From: Rhodocyclaceae bacterium
GTDB lineage: Bacteria > Pseudomonadota > Gammaproteobacteria > Burkholderiales > Rhodocyclaceae
NCBI GenBank assembly: GCA_018262775.1
Contig: JADFDU010000022.1
Span: 145,929 to 209,928 of the forward strand
DNA length: 64,000 nt
Direction: 5' to 3'
Shown: positions 49,410-58,588 of the stretch, in pieces
Layout: each line of letters starts with the position of its first letter
Position numbering within the stretch: position 1 is the stretch's first letter
The notes under the pieces: model-generated
Databases searched by the model: none
Told to the model about the DNA's origin: nothing
Seen by the model: the letters and a program-made list of their open reading frames with translations, nothing else
Made by a program: the position numbers and the translations under genes

Positions 49410-51215
49410 TCAGCGAGTTGTATGGAATTGCAGCGCTGCCAGGTTGGCATAGATCCCACCCAGCGCGATCAGCGAAACATGCGTGCCCGTTTCCACGATG
49501 CGGCCGTTGTCCATGACGATGATGCGGTGCGCGCGCTGCACCGTCGCCAGGCGGTGGGCGATGATCAGCGTGGTGCGGCCGACCATCGCCGCTTCCAGCG
49601 CGCCCTGCACGAGGCGCTCGGATTCCGCATCGAGTGCGCTGGTGGCCTCATCCAGCAGCAGCAGCGGCGGATTCTTCAGCATGGCGCGGGCGATGGCGAT
49701 GCGCTGGCGCTGCCCGCCCGACAGGCGCACGCCGCGCTCACCCAGGAACGAGCGATAGCCCTGCGGCAGCTTCTCGATGAATTCGTGCGCCGCGGCCATT
49801 CTGGCGGCGGCGATGACTTCACCATCCGTGGCATCGGTGCGGCCGTAGCGGATGTTTTCCATGGCGTCGGCAGAAAAGATCACGGTGTCCTGCGGCACGA
49901 TGCCGATGGCGCCACGCAGGACATGCAGGTCGAGCCGGCGGATGTCGACGCCGTCTAAAGTGATGGAGCCCTGCTGCGGATCGTAGAAGCGTAGCAGCAG
50001 CTGGAACAGCGTCGTCTTGCCGGCGCCGGAGGGGCCGACCACGGCGATCGTCTCGCCGGGCGCGACGGACAGCGACACATGCGAGATCGACGCCGTCTGC
50101 AGCCGCGACGGATAATGGAAGACGACCTCCTGCAGCGCCAGCGCGGCGCCGTTGCCGATGCGTGGCGGCAGCGGCAGCGGCTGAGTCGGCGACTGGATTG
50201 GTGAGCGCACCGACATCAATTCCATCAAGCGCTCGGTGGCGCCTGCCGCGCGTTGCGCTTCACCCAGTACCTCTGCCAGTGCGCCGATCGCACCTGCGAC
50301 GATGACGGCGTAAAGGATGAACTGCCCCATTTCGCCACCCGTCATGGTGCCCTCGATCACGGCATGCGCGCCCAGCCACAACACGAACACGATTGCGCCG
50401 AACACCAGCAGGATGGCAACCACAGTCAGCAGCGCACGTGCGCGGATGCGCTGCATTGCCGTCCTGAAGGCGTTCTCGACCGAGGTACCGAAACGACCGG
50501 ATTCCGCTGCCTCCTGGGTGAAGGCCTGCACGGTTGGGATGGCATTGAGGATCTCTCCGGCCATGGCGGAGGCGTCGGCAATACGGTCTTGCGAGTCGCG
50601 CGACAGTTTGCGCACGCGGCGACCGAAGAGGACAATCGGCAGCACCACCGCAGCCAGCAGCACGACGATGATCGACGACAGCCTGACGCTGGTGACGAAC
50701 AACATGACCAGCCCGCCGGTGAAAAGCAGGATGTTGCGCAACGCCATCGAAATGCTGGTGCCGACAAGGGCCTGGATCAGCGTCGTGTCGGCGGTCAGGC
50801 GCGATAGCACTTCGCCGCTCTGGGTGGTCTCGAAAAACTGCGGGCTTTGCGTGACGACGTGCTTGTACACGGCGTTGCGGATGTCGGCCGTCACCCGCTC
50901 ACCCAGCCACGAGACCGTGTAGAAACGTGCCGCCGTGGAAATCGCGAGGACGCAGGCCACACCGAACAGGGCAAGGAAGGTCAGATCGACATGGTGGATG
51001 TTTTGCGATCCCGTGCCGCCGAAACCGAGATCGATCATTTGCCTGAACGCGTAAGGTATCGCCAGCGTGGCGCCGGCCGCGACCAATAGCGCGATGCCGG
51101 CGAAAAGGAACTCGCGCTTGTAGGGTGCCAGGAAGGGCAGCAGTCCCTTGAGCGTTGCCAGGCCGCCCTTGTGGCTGTTGTGCCTGTTGCGGCTGATGCC
51201 GGCAGTGTCTGTCAT
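49410..51215 (-). CDS. ABC transporter ATP-binding/permease protein (MsbA/lipid A or multidrug exporter type)
   Basis: Fused exporter half-transporter; 601 residues. An N-terminal membrane domain (six helices, about 30-325; LLPFLAPYKREFLFAGIALLVAAGATL) is followed by a nucleotide-binding domain with Walker A VVGPSGAGKTTLFQLLLRFYDP near 390-410, signature [17 protein letters not shown] and Walker B LLLLDEATSALDAESERLVQ, ending in the H-loop IAHRLATVQRAHRI. It acts as a homodimer. Lipids, lipid A precursors or drugs are possible; the gene context does not decide. Confidence 0.92.
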   Translation of the reverse strand: MTDTAGISRNRHNSHKGGLATLKGLLPFLAPYKREFLFAGIALLVAAGATLAIPYAFRQMIDLGFGGTGSQNIHHVDLTFLALFGVACVLAISTAARFYTVSWLGERVTADIRNAVYKHVVTQSPQFFETTQSGEVLSRLTADTTLIQALVGTSISMALRNILLFTGGLVMLFVTSVRLSSIIVVLLAAVVLPIVLFGRRVRKLSRDSQDRIADASAMAGEILNAIPTVQAFTQEAAESGRFGTSVENAFRTAMQRIRARALLTVVAILLVFGAIVFVLWLGAHAVIEGTMTGGEMGQFILYAVIVAGAIGALAEVLGEAQRAAGATERLMELMSVRSPIQSPTQPLPLPPRIGNGAALALQEVVFHYPSRLQTASISHVSLSVAPGETIAVVGPSGAGKTTLFQLLLRFYDPQQGSITLDGVDIRRLDLHVLRGAIGIVPQDTVIFSADAMENIRYGRTDATDGEVIAAARMAAAHEFIEKLPQGYRSFLGERGVRLSGGQRQRIAIARAMLKNPPLLLLDEATSALDAESERLVQGALEAAMVGRTTLIIAHRLATVQRAHRIIVMDNGRIVETGTHVSLIALGGIYANLAALQFHTTR

Positions 51216-51307
51216 TGAGTCGTTTGGCCCCGGTGCCTCATGAAGCGGGAGGTGCGGTTCCTGCAGCCCGCGCCCCGATGGGAGGGGGAGCGGAAGAGCG
51301 GGAGATT

Positions 51308-52525
51308 TCAGGCGTTGTTGCGAATGAAATCACGCACGCGGGGATAAATCGCTTCGCGCCAGCGTCGCCCGCTGAAGATGCCATAGTGGCCAACGCCGGG
51401 CACGAGGAAGTGTTCCTTCTTCTCCGCTGCGATGTTGCGGCACAACTCGTGCGCCGCCTCGGTTTGCCCGGGGCCGGAGATGTCGTCGAGTTCGCCCTCG
51501 ACGGTGAACAGGGCCGTGTTGCGGATGGCCCACGGCTTCACACGCCGGCCGAAGACGGTCATTTCGCCCTGCGGCAACTGATGCTTCATGAACACCATGT
51601 CGAGAGTTTCCAGGTAGTACTCGGCCGGCAGGTCCATCACCGCGTTGTATTCATCGTAGAACGCGCGATGCGCTTCGGCGGATCCGCCGTCGCCTTTCAC
51701 CAGGTGGTTGTAGAAGTCGATGTGCGCCTGCATGTGCCGGTCAGAATTCATGGCGACGAAACCTGCATGCTGCAGGAAGCCCGGATAGACGCGCCGCATG
51801 TAGCCCGGGTACTTGAGCGGTACGCGCGTCACGACGTGGGTGTCGAACCAGCGCAGGCTGCGCGTCTTGGCGTAGCGGTTGACCTCCGTCGGCGCACGGC
51901 GCGTATCGATCGGGCCGCCCATCAGGGTCATGCTGCGTGGCTGCGCCGGATCGCCCTCGTCCGCCATCAGGGAGATGGCGGCCAGCACCGGCACGGTCGG
52001 CTGGCAGACAGATATCACGTGGACGTCAGGCCCGAGCTTGCGCATGAACTCCTGCATGTAGGCAACGTAGTCGGCGAAGTGGAAATAGCCCTCAGCCAGT
52101 GGCACCAAGCGGGCGTCAAGCCAGTCGGCAATATAAACATCGTGATCCGGCAACAGCACGCGCACGGTGTCACGCAGCAGCGTCGCATGGTGACCGGACA
52201 GCGGCGCCACTAGCAATACTTTCGGATGATTCTGCGTCGTCGCGCGCTTGAAGCGCAGGAGTCGGCAGAAGGGTTTCTCGGCAACAATATCCTCGCTGAC
52301 TGCGACGGCCTCGCCGTCGATCAGCGTCTGCTGCAGGCCGAATCCGGGCTTTTCGTAGCGCCGGGCAACGCGGGCGAGCAATTCCGAACCAGCGGCGACG
52401 CGGCCGCTCTGGGGCAGGTAAGCGAAGGGGCTGAAGGGGTTGCTGAAGAGTTGCTGACTGGTTTCCGCCCAATAGCGCAGGGGAGCGGTGGCGGCATGCT
52501 GCATTTCGTGAAGCTCGTAAATCAT
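51308..52525 (-). CDS. phaZ: Intracellular poly(3-hydroxybutyrate) depolymerase
   Basis: Mobilises stored PHB granules; 405 residues from the ATG at 52525 (a TTG one codon upstream is possible). It is of the Ralstonia PhaZ1 type: alpha/beta hydrolase with the catalytic Cys in VISVCQPTVPVLAAISL instead of a lipase-box serine, DVYIADWLDARLVPL, GGPIDTRRAPTEVN, and the late His in GVGHYGIFSGRRWREAIYPRVRDFI. No signal peptide. The adjacent acyl-CoA ligase gene is consistent with fatty acid/hydroxyacid turnover, but no phaC is in this window. Confidence 0.94.
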   Translation of the reverse strand: MIYELHEMQHAATAPLRYWAETSQQLFSNPFSPFAYLPQSGRVAAGSELLARVARRYEKPGFGLQQTLIDGEAVAVSEDIVAEKPFCRLLRFKRATTQNHPKVLLVAPLSGHHATLLRDTVRVLLPDHDVYIADWLDARLVPLAEGYFHFADYVAYMQEFMRKLGPDVHVISVCQPTVPVLAAISLMADEGDPAQPRSMTLMGGPIDTRRAPTEVNRYAKTRSLRWFDTHVVTRVPLKYPGYMRRVYPGFLQHAGFVAMNSDRHMQAHIDFYNHLVKGDGGSAEAHRAFYDEYNAVMDLPAEYYLETLDMVFMKHQLPQGEMTVFGRRVKPWAIRNTALFTVEGELDDISGPGQTEAAHELCRNIAAEKKEHFLVPGVGHYGIFSGRRWREAIYPRVRDFIRNNA

Positions 52526-52563
52526 CAATGAACGACCTGTGTGATGAAGAGAATTCCTGCCCG

Positions 52564-52580
52564 CACTTTACCCGAAAGTG
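52564..52580 (-). other. Small hairpin between the acyl-CoA ligase and phaZ genes
   Basis: Perfect 6-bp arms CACTTT/AAAGTG with a five-base loop, in the 147-base gap. No T run, so its function as a terminator is doubtful. Confidence 0.3.
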
Positions 52581-52672
52581 TTCGGATGTCTACGTTTTCG
52601 GTTGCGTGTTTCGCAGAGCGAATCGCATGGCCAACGGTTTGAATGGCCTGTTATGACATAGAGAAGTGGACG

Positions 52673-54295
52673 TCATGCCGGCAGCGTGTAGTCACGGAAA
52701 TCCTCGCGTAGCCGGGTCTTGAGCAATTTGCCGGTAGCAGTGTGGGGCAGGCTGTCGACGAAGACGACGTCGTCGGGCAGCCACCACTTGGCGATCTTGT
52801 CGCGCATGAAGTCGAGCAGTTGCTCGCGCGTGACCTCCTCCCCGGCCTTCTTCACCACGATAAGCAGGGGTCGCTCGTCCCATTTCGGGTGCGCCACGCC
52901 GATCACCGCCGCTTCGGCGACGGCGGGATGCGCGACGGCGGTGTTCTCAAGGTCGATCGAGCTGATCCATTCGCCGCCTGACTTGATGACGTCCTTGGAG
53001 CGGTCGGTGATCTGCATGTAGCCGTCGGCGTCGAGCGTGGCGACGTCGCCGGTGGGGAACCAGCCACCCTCGCGCAGGATGTTGCCGCCCTCACCCTTGA
53101 AGTAGCCGGAGACGACCCACGGCCCGCGCACCAGCAGGTCGCCGAAGGCCTTGCCGTCACGCGGCAGTTCCTTGTCTGCGTCGTCGACGATCTTCATGTC
53201 CACACCGTAGATGGGGCGGCCCTGGTTGAGGCGCACCCTGTCGCGCTCGCTGGCGGAGAGGCCGAGATGCTTGGCCTTGTAGGTGTTTACCGTGCCGAGG
53301 GGGCTCATTTCCGTCATGCCCCAGGCGTGCAGCACGGTGATGCCGAACTGTTCGTCGAAACTGCGGATCATGGCCGGCGGCGCCGCCGAGCCGCCGATGA
53401 CGAGGCGCTTGACGGTGGACAGTTTCAGGCCCTGGCCCTGCAGGTGCTGCAGCAGGCCGAGCCAGATCGTCGGTACGCCGGCGCTGACAGTCACCTTCTC
53501 AGTCTCGAACAGCTCGTGCAGGCTGGGGCCGTCGAGTTGCGGCCCTGGCATCACCAGCTTGGCGCCGGTCAGGGCGCTGGCGTAGGGCAGGCCCCAGGCG
53601 TTGACGTGGAAGAGCGGCACCACCGGCAGCACGGTGTCGCGTGCCGACAGGTTGAGCGCATCCGGCAGCGCCGAGCCGTAGGCGTGCAGCACCGTTGAGC
53701 GATGCGAGTAGAGCGCACCTTTCGGGTTGCCCGTGGTGCCCGAGGTGTAGCACAGTGATGAAGCAGTGTTCTCGTCGAAGGTCGGCCACTCGTAGTCGTC
53801 GGAATGGGCGTTGACCAGTTCCTCGTAGCAGAGCAGGTCAAGCGGCGATTCAGGCATGTGGGCGCGGTCGGTCAATGCCACCCAGGCCTTGACGCCCTTG
53901 CAATGCGTCGCGACGCTTTCGACCAGCTTGAGGAAGGTCAGGTCGAAGAAGACGAAACCGTCGTCCGCATGGTTGAGGATGTAGGCAATCTGTTCCGGGA
54001 AGAGGCGCGGATTGACCGTGTTGAGGATGGCACCCATGCCGGACGCGCCGTAATACATCTCGAAGTGCCGGTAGTTGTTCCACGCCAGCGTTGCCACGCG
54101 GTCGCCCGGCTTGATGCCGAGGGAGAGCAGCGCCCGCGCAAGCTGGCGCGAGCGGCGATGCGCATCGTGGTAGGTATAGCGGTGGATACCGCCGGTGGTT
54201 TCGCGCGAGACGATCTCGGTGTCGCCATGATTGCGGTCGGCGTGATGGATTAGCGACGAGATCAACAGCGGCATGTTCTGCATCAGGCCATGCAT
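52673..54295 (-). CDS. Long/medium-chain acyl-CoA synthetase (AMP-dependent ligase)
   Basis: 540 residues, ANL superfamily. P-loop [21 protein letters not shown] near 175-195, [13 protein letters not shown] near 320, [35 protein letters not shown] near 420-455 and the A10 lysine in [12 protein letters not shown] at the end. It activates a carboxylic acid to the CoA thioester via an acyl-AMP. The exact substrate (medium- or long-chain fatty acid) is not readable. Start follows GGAGAAG. Located upstream of phaZ on the same strand. Confidence 0.92.
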   Translation of the reverse strand: MHGLMQNMPLLISSLIHHADRNHGDTEIVSRETTGGIHRYTYHDAHRRSRQLARALLSLGIKPGDRVATLAWNNYRHFEMYYGASGMGAILNTVNPRLFPEQIAYILNHADDGFVFFDLTFLKLVESVATHCKGVKAWVALTDRAHMPESPLDLLCYEELVNAHSDDYEWPTFDENTASSLCYTSGTTGNPKGALYSHRSTVLHAYGSALPDALNLSARDTVLPVVPLFHVNAWGLPYASALTGAKLVMPGPQLDGPSLHELFETEKVTVSAGVPTIWLGLLQHLQGQGLKLSTVKRLVIGGSAAPPAMIRSFDEQFGITVLHAWGMTEMSPLGTVNTYKAKHLGLSASERDRVRLNQGRPIYGVDMKIVDDADKELPRDGKAFGDLLVRGPWVVSGYFKGEGGNILREGGWFPTGDVATLDADGYMQITDRSKDVIKSGGEWISSIDLENTAVAHPAVAEAAVIGVAHPKWDERPLLIVVKKAGEEVTREQLLDFMRDKIAKWWLPDDVVFVDSLPHTATGKLLKTRLREDFRDYTLPA

Positions 54296-54378
54296 GATTC
54301 TTCTCCAGTTTGTTTTGGACTTGAAGTTTCAAGATAACATGGGGCTTTCCAGATGATCAATGTCGACGTAAAGCCGCC

Positions 54379-54969
54379 ATGGAGAAACCTAACGCGCCGT
54401 CCTGTGAGCGCAACCGCGAACCGATCCTGGCGGTGCTGCGCGATCACTTCGCCGACCGCCGTGCCGTGCTTGAGGTCGGCAGCGGCACCGGCCAGCACGC
54501 CTTTTTTTTTGCCGCAGCGCTGCCGCACCTGACCTGGCAGGCTTCGGACCGCGGCGAGAACCTGGCCGGCATTCAGGCCTGGCTCGACGAGGCGGCCCTG
54601 CCCAACACGCCGGCGCCGCTCGTGTTCAACGTGAATCAGGCGTGGCCGACACAGCGCTACGACGCGATCTTCGGCGCCAACATCCTGCACATCATGAGCT
54701 GGGCCGAGGACGAACGTTTCTTTGCCGGCCTGCCGGGGATCCTCGGCGAGGATGCCCGGCTCGTCGTCTACGGCCCGTTCAACTATGGCGGGAAGTTCAC
54801 CAGCGAGAGCAATGTGGTTTTCGACGCCTGGCTCAAGTCGCAGCACGCGCAGCAGGGCATCCGTGATTTCGAGGCGGTGGATGCGCTGGCCAGCCAGGCT
54901 GGACTGAGGTTGATCGAGGACCGCGCCATGCCTTCGAACAACCGCTGCCTCGTCTGGCGCCTCGCGTGA
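54379..54969 (+). CDS. DUF938 SAM-dependent methyltransferase-like protein
   Basis: 196 residues. It begins PSCERNREPILAVL, the DUF938 start, then motif I VLEVGSGTGQHAFFFAAALP, motif IV region YDAIFGANILHIMSWAED and LVVYGPFNYGGKFTSESN, and the conserved end MPSNNRCLVWRLA. The substrate is unknown. A run of nine T at 54502-54510 codes for FFF inside motif I. Next gene begins 16 bases downstream. Confidence 0.9.
   Translation: MEKPNAPSCERNREPILAVLRDHFADRRAVLEVGSGTGQHAFFFAAALPHLTWQASDRGENLAGIQAWLDEAALPNTPAPLVFNVNQAWPTQRYDAIFGANILHIMSWAEDERFFAGLPGILGEDARLVVYGPFNYGGKFTSESNVVFDAWLKSQHAQQGIRDFEAVDALASQAGLRLIEDRAMPSNNRCLVWRLA
54502..54510 (+). repeat. T9 homopolymer inside the DUF938 gene
   Basis: Nine consecutive T within the methyltransferase core coding for three Phe. 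In a GC-rich genome such a run inside a gene is uncommon and could allow slippage. The frame is intact in this sequence. Confidence 0.85.
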
Positions 54970-54984
54970 GCGGAGCCGTGCATC

Positions 54985-56133
54985 GTGCAGATCGACCTGC
55001 TCGATAGCGCCTGCGAACTTCCCGCAAGTGACTGGCAGCACCTGGCCACTGGCGGCGATCCGTTCATCAGCCGCGACTTCCTCGGCGCCGCCGAGCAGAC
55101 TGGTGCCGCCGGCGAAGCGCTCGGCTGGCATGCCATGCATCTTGCGCTGCGCGATGGCGCGGGTGGGTTGGCCGGGCTGCTGCCGCTCTACCTGCGTGAG
55201 CATTCATTCGGCGATTTCTCGCGTGACTGGAACTGGGCGCCGGCCTGGCAGCAGACTGGACGCGACTATTACCCGAAGCTCGTCACCGGCGTGCCGTACA
55301 CCCCCTCGCCGGGACCGCGTCTGCTGACGTGTGAGGAGGCGAACGCCTCGATTGCCGCTGCACTGGTCGATGCAGTGCGCCGCCTGGTCGACGAACTGCA
55401 CGCATCGTCCTGGCAGTGTCTCTTTGTGCGCGAAGATGATCGGCAACTGCTGGAAGCCGCCGGCCTGCTGCTGCGCCGCGGCGTGCAGTTTCACTGGCTC
55501 AACCGCAGTTACCGCGACTTCGCCGATTTTTTGCAGGGATTCAACTCGGAGAAACGCAAAAAACTCAAGCGCGAACGGCGTGCCGTGGCCGAAGCCGGGC
55601 TGCGCATCGAGGTTCGCCACGGCGATGAGATCGAAGCACCGCTGTGGCTCGCCCTCTACCGCCATTATCGCGACACCTTCCTGCGCTACGGCAACCATCC
55701 GGCGTTTTCGCTTGAATTCTTTCAGCGCGTCGGCGCCGAACTGGGGCGCCGCATGGTGGTGTTCATCGCCTGGCGGGATTCGCGGCCGGTCGCCTCGGCG
55801 ATCTGCTATCGCGATGACAGCGCACTCTACGGTCGCCACTGGGGCGCCGACATCGCCAGTCCGGGGCTGCATTTCGAACTCTGCTACTACCAGGGCATCG
55901 AGTACGCCATCCGCCACGGCCTGCAGCGCTTCGAGCCGGGCGCGCAGGGTGAGCACAAGCTGGCGCGCGGCTTCGAGCCGATGCCGACTTGGTCGGCTTT
56001 CTGGATTGCCGACCCACGCATGCGCGAGATCGTGGCGAACTACCTGAGGCGCGAGGACGACGCGATGCTCGATTACCAGGTGGAAATGGCACGGCACTTG
56101 CCGTACAAGGGCGCAGCGACGCAAGTGGAGTGA
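54985..56133 (+). CDS. FemAB-like/PF04339 N-acyltransferase
   Basis: 382 residues starting at GTG (54985). Double-GNAT architecture typical of the PF04339 family: LPASDWQHLATGGDPFISRDFLGAAEQTGAAGEALGW at the start, NWAPAWQQTGRDYYPKLVTGVPYTPSPGPRLL, LQGFNSEKRKKLKRERRAVAEAGL and the late YYQGIEYAIRHGLQRFEPGAQGEHKLARGF. Relatives are annotated as peptidogalycan/N-acyltransferase. The substrate is unknown. Follows the DUF938 gene by 15 bases, so cotranscription is likely. Confidence 0.87.
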   Translation: MQIDLLDSACELPASDWQHLATGGDPFISRDFLGAAEQTGAAGEALGWHAMHLALRDGAGGLAGLLPLYLREHSFGDFSRDWNWAPAWQQTGRDYYPKLVTGVPYTPSPGPRLLTCEEANASIAAALVDAVRRLVDELHASSWQCLFVREDDRQLLEAAGLLLRRGVQFHWLNRSYRDFADFLQGFNSEKRKKLKRERRAVAEAGLRIEVRHGDEIEAPLWLALYRHYRDTFLRYGNHPAFSLEFFQRVGAELGRRMVVFIAWRDSRPVASAICYRDDSALYGRHWGADIASPGLHFELCYYQGIEYAIRHGLQRFEPGAQGEHKLARGFEPMPTWSAFWIADPRMREIVANYLRREDDAMLDYQVEMARHLPYKGAATQVE

Positions 56134-56175
56134 AAGTCAGCCGCTGCAGGACGGCGAAGTCGTTTCAGCGCTGGC

Positions 56176-57411
56176 TCAGGAATGCACCGGCGCCGCGGCG
56201 TGACGGTTTTCGTGGCGACGTATCAGCAGGCCGAAGACGATGCCGAGGAGCGCGGCGCTGCCGGTCACAAGTAAGGCATCCCGCCACAGCCCGCTGGCGG
56301 CGACGAGCATGGCGATCAGCGGCGGGCCGATGAAGGGGCCGACCTGGCCCCACTGGATGAACAGGCCTTGCAGTGTGCCGATCTGTTTCGGCGTTCGCGC
56401 ATAGCGCACCGAAGCGGACAGTACCGAAGCCGGGATGAGGCCGCCGACGAAGGACAGCGTCAAGCACAGCGCGTAGCGCACCCCGTCGGGAAAAATGTCC
56501 AGAAAGATGCCGACACCGCACAGGCCGGTGACCAGGCTGGAGGAGGCGATCATGTTGCCGCGGCCGACATGACGATGCAGCAGGCTGCCGCCGAGCATGT
56601 TGCCGGGCACGTTGGCCAGCACCATGCCGCAGGTGAGCATGGCCACGGTGAAGGGCGGCAGGCCGCGCTGCTCGAGGAGAAAGGTCGGCAGCCAGATGAT
56701 CAGTGCGTAGTGCTGCAGCGTCCAGGTGGCCATGGCGATGGCCAGCAGCCAGGGCTCGGGCTGGGACAGGGCCTCCCTGGCCGTGGTGAAGGGATGGCGC
56801 TCGACGGTGTCCGCCGCAGGTAGATGGTAAGCCGTGCGCGAGCGATGCACGGCCAGCGCCGACAGGATGATGGCGGCCAGGGTCAGCAGCCAGAGGCCGC
56901 GCCAGCCGCCCGCCGGCATGATCAGCGGCGCCAGCAGCATGACCAGGCCCACGCCGGCCGGCAGGTAGCCGCTCCAGATGCCCAGGGCGAAACGCCGGTC
57001 GAGCGGGGCGCAGGCGGCGCTCAGCAGCGCCGGCGCCGACACCGCCACGGCGACCACGCCGGCGCCCTCGGCAAAGCGCGACGCCAGCAGCATGGACTCG
57101 TTGTCTGCGAAGAGCGCGGTCGCGCCGCCCAGCGCGCTGATCAGCAGACCGCTGAGGCACATCCTGTATGCGCCGATGCGGTCGCCGAGCAGGCCGAAGA
57201 GCAGGGCCGTGGTCACGCCCAGGGTATTGATCATCGACGATACCCAGCCCGCGGCGACCAGCGACAAGCCGAATTCGCTGCGCAGTTCTGGCATGGCGAT
57301 GGGCACCTTGCCGACGTTCATGGCGACGACCACGCCGCACAGTACGGCCGCCAGCACGGCGCGCCAGTCGGTTTGCGCGACAATGGGCCTAGGGGAGGTG
57401 GTTAATGTCAT
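56176..57411 (-). CDS. MFS transporter (CynX/NimT-like)
   Basis: Inner-membrane secondary transporter; 411 residues from the ATG at 57411, with 12 hydrophobic segments. VPIAMPELRSEFGLSLVAAGWVSSMINTLGVTTALLFGLLGDRIG (helices 1-2 with the A-like motif) and PEPWLLAIAMATWTLQHYALIIWLPTFLLEQRGLPP (second half). Divergent from the LysR gene over a 191-base region containing inverted repeats. By position it is a candidate importer of protocatechuate or a related aromatic acid; this is inference only. Confidence 0.85.
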   Translation of the reverse strand: MTLTTSPRPIVAQTDWRAVLAAVLCGVVVAMNVGKVPIAMPELRSEFGLSLVAAGWVSSMINTLGVTTALLFGLLGDRIGAYRMCLSGLLISALGGATALFADNESMLLASRFAEGAGVVAVAVSAPALLSAACAPLDRRFALGIWSGYLPAGVGLVMLLAPLIMPAGGWRGLWLLTLAAIILSALAVHRSRTAYHLPAADTVERHPFTTAREALSQPEPWLLAIAMATWTLQHYALIIWLPTFLLEQRGLPPFTVAMLTCGMVLANVPGNMLGGSLLHRHVGRGNMIASSSLVTGLCGVGIFLDIFPDGVRYALCLTLSFVGGLIPASVLSASVRYARTPKQIGTLQGLFIQWGQVGPFIGPPLIAMLVAASGLWRDALLVTGSAALLGIVFGLLIRRHENRHAAAPVHS

Positions 57412-57462
57412 TGAAACGAATTTTCCGGGCGGACGGCCCTGCCCTGCGGCCGGGCCCATCGC

Positions 57463-57480
57463 ACTGAATCATGGTTCAGT
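57463..57480. promoter_or_regulatory. Interrupted palindrome ACTGAA-N6-TTCAGT
   Basis: Arms at 57463-57468 and 57475-57480, 52 bases upstream of the MFS start. It is a candidate operator for a dimeric regulator. Confidence 0.45.
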
Positions 57481-57487
57481 GCGTGCA

Positions 57488-57528
57488 AGTATAGCGAGAT
57501 TTGCGGCTGGGCCGGATACTATTCGCTA
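57488..57528. promoter_or_regulatory. Long-spaced inverted repeat TATAGCGA/TCGCTATA, candidate LysR-type site
   Basis: Perfect 8-bp arms (57488-57495 and 57521-57528) separated by 25 bases, in the divergent LysR/MFS region. LysR-type regulators bind spaced dyads in exactly such places, so it is a candidate recognition plus activation site. Confidence 0.5.
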
Positions 57529-57564
57529 TAGGCTTCAATGCAGGCTTCAATGTGGGCTTCGATG
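57529..57564. repeat. Three tandem 12-bp repeats upstream of the LysR gene
   Basis: GGCTTCAATGCA (57529-57540), GGCTTCAATGTG (57541-57552) and GGCTTCGATGCA (57553-57564). They lie directly after the inverted repeat and before the LysR start, in what would be the leader of the LysR mRNA. Confidence 0.85.
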
Positions 57565-57602
57565 CAGAGGACCGTACGCGGCCGTGGCAAAGTGAACCCA
57601 AA

Positions 57603-58541
57603 GTGAACCTCAAGCAACTCGACTATTTCGTCCGCGTCGCCGAACTGGGCAGCTTCAGCAAGGCCGCGCAAATCCTCAATATCGCGCAGCCGGCGCTGTC
57701 GCGCCAGGTACGGCTGCTGGAAACGGATTTGCGTGCGACGCTGCTGCAGCGCACCGGCCGCGGGGTGGTGCTGACCGAAGCCGGCAAGCGTTTGTTCGAC
57801 CACAGTGTCGGCATCCTGCAACTGGTGTCGCGGGTGCGCGAGGACATCGAATCCTCGCGTGGCGAACCGGCCGGTCGCATCGTTGTCGGCCTGCCGCCGA
57901 GCATGGGGCGTTTGCTGACGCTGCCGCTGGTGGAAGAATTCCGCCGCGTGCTGCCCAAAGCGCGCCTGGCCATCGTCGAGGGGCTGTCCACGCATCTGTC
58001 AGAATGGATTTCGACCGGGCGAGTGGACCTCGGCCTGCTGTACAACCCCGAGTCGCAGGCTGCGCTTGAGATCACGCCGATTCTGGACGAGTCGCTCGGC
58101 CTGATCAGCCCGGCAAAGGGCGGTGCCGGCACAAAAGTCAGTCCCCGCAGTACGGCGAAGCTGTCAGAGTTGGCGCGTCTGCCGTTAATCCTGCCAGAGC
58201 GCAGCCATACCCTGCGCAAGCTGATTGAAACCCAGGCCGCGCTGTCCGGCCACAAGCTGCGAGTCGCCCTCGAAATTTCCAGCGTGCAATCCATCATCGA
58301 CCTGGTGCGCGCCGGCTACGGCCATGCTGTGCTGACGCCTTCCGCCGTGGCCGCATCGGGCGATCCGCGGGCCTTCCGCCTGCGCACGCTGGTCGAGCCG
58401 CGCATCACCAGTACGCTGTGCCTGGCAGTGTCCGCCCACAAACCCATGACGCCGCTTTCGCGGCGCGTCTTGCGCATGCTGCGCGAACGCATCGTTGCGG
58501 CAGTCGGCGCAGATGCGGCAACCCATAACAAACTGCGATAA
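57603..58541 (+). CDS. LysR-family transcriptional regulator, candidate regulator of the protocatechuate 4,5-cleavage genes
   Basis: 312 residues starting at GTG (57603), which gives the standard LysR N-terminus (MNLKQLDYFVRVAELGSFSKAA). The frame continues upstream but through the 12-bp repeats, so the longer form is unlikely. Winged HTH at about 15-60 (IAQPALSRQVRLLETDLRATLLQR) and an effector domain from about 90. Divergent from the MFS transporter and codirectional with the lig genes. Inducer unknown; an aromatic acid or pathway intermediate is expected. Confidence 0.88.
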   Translation: MNLKQLDYFVRVAELGSFSKAAQILNIAQPALSRQVRLLETDLRATLLQRTGRGVVLTEAGKRLFDHSVGILQLVSRVREDIESSRGEPAGRIVVGLPPSMGRLLTLPLVEEFRRVLPKARLAIVEGLSTHLSEWISTGRVDLGLLYNPESQAALEITPILDESLGLISPAKGGAGTKVSPRSTAKLSELARLPLILPERSHTLRKLIETQAALSGHKLRVALEISSVQSIIDLVRAGYGHAVLTPSAVAASGDPRAFRLRTLVEPRITSTLCLAVSAHKPMTPLSRRVLRMLRERIVAAVGADAATHNKLR

Positions 58542-58588
58542 CTGCTAGCTCGCTTGCCGCCTAGGCAGGTGGCGGGAGGATTGCCAGA

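Noticed and set aside
49353..49514. Short plus-strand frame before the ABC exporter stop
   Set aside because: No ribosome binding site, no recognisable protein, and half of it is antisense to the exporter gene.
51215..52213. 332-codon plus-strand frame opposite phaZ
   Set aside because: Antisense shadow of the PHB depolymerase gene.
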